Origin: Thiothrix subterranea
Lineage (GTDB): Bacteria > Pseudomonadota > Gammaproteobacteria > Thiotrichales > Thiotrichaceae
Length of the DNA: 64,000 nucleotides
Assembly: GCF_016772315.1 (NCBI RefSeq)
Contig: NZ_CP053482.1
Location: 682,001-746,000, forward strand
Direction: 5' to 3'
Positions within the stretch are counted from its first letter, which is position 1. Each line of letters begins with the position of its first letter. A program made the position numbers and the translations under genes. Under the pieces are notes generated by a model that was not told the origin of the DNA, did not search any database, and worked only from the letters and a program-made list of their open reading frames with translations. Of the stretch, positions 63,947 to 64,000 are shown piece by piece.

Positions 63947-64000
63947 TTAACGCACATGACGGTAAATAAACCCCGGAAATGCGAATACCAAGAACAAGGC
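63947..64000 (-). CDS. DUF2818 family membrane protein, C-terminal end
   Basis: The last 17 codons and stop of a gene entering from the right edge: ALFLVFAFPGFIYRHVR. This is the usual end of DUF2818 proteins, small membrane proteins encoded directly after nuoN in many beta- and gammaproteobacteria. It implies that the nuo (complex I) operon lies to the right. Confidence 0.7.
   Translation of the reverse strand, partial: ALFLVFAFPGFIYRHVR

Noticed and set aside
1-64000. CRISPR array
   Set aside because: No regularly spaced direct repeats of 24-40 bases were seen; the repeats present are inverted or transposon-related.

Overview
The window looks like a chromosomal piece of a gammaproteobacterium. 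The block at the right end (tail of a DUF2818 protein, initiator tRNA-Met, rimP, nusA, infB, rbfA, truB) has the gammaproteobacterial order in which the nuo operon lies just before rimP. The gene content (large heme/iron locus, persulfide dioxygenase-like enzyme, Rieske/FMN glutamate synthase-like protein, imelysins) and style are compatible with the Thiotrichales, perhaps Thiothrix; that assignment is inference.

Left part (1-5.2 kb): the start of a TMEM165/GDT1 transporter gene, a rhodanese lipoprotein, a soluble PAS hybrid histidine kinase and an orphan TnpB with a probable right-end guide-RNA region. From about 5.2 to 9.3 kb lies an AT-rich accessory stretch that I read as a remnant integron cassette array without an integrase in view. 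It holds four attC-like sites, two of whose cassettes show perfect 7-base agreement between cassette start and R'' site. It carries a Sel1-repeat gene, two unknown small genes and a Coq7-like gene, and is interrupted by a Tn5-like IS4-family element (9-bp target duplication) and a MITE inserted into an attC core. Next to it are remnants of a Zn/Mn ABC transporter.

Middle part (10-28 kb): a TspO-like membrane protein and SelO, then a large iron and heme locus with several probable Fur boxes. It includes a HIT/GGP-like phosphorylase, a di-heme peroxidase and a complementary pair of bacterioferritins. It also has a nitroreductase-like plus GCS2-like ligase pair, a TonB heme receptor, two HmuS-like proteins, HugZ, the HmuTUV importer, Bfd and HemP. 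From 27.8 to 33.8 kb follows an iron-linked run: imelysin, DUF1111 di-heme protein, a second imelysin, DUF1513 protein and an LbtU-like porin.

From 33.8 to 43 kb: a MacAB-type ABC efflux system with a NodT outer-membrane factor on the minus strand, a CpxRA-like two-component pair and a secreted subtilase. From 43 to 53.6 kb: an AlbA-type ATP-binding protein, an AT-rich unknown gene, a persulfide dioxygenase-like hydrolase, a Crp/Fnr regulator, the Rieske/glutamate-synthase-like enzyme behind a terminator-like leader, and an FbpABC ferric iron importer. From 53.9 kb: topB and gabD, convergent with the infB operon.

Three conserved genes (hmuS, the macB permease and infB) are each broken by the same kind of event, a one-base loss fitting a 5-base G or C run. 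This points to homopolymer undercalling in the assembly rather than to three real pseudogenes.
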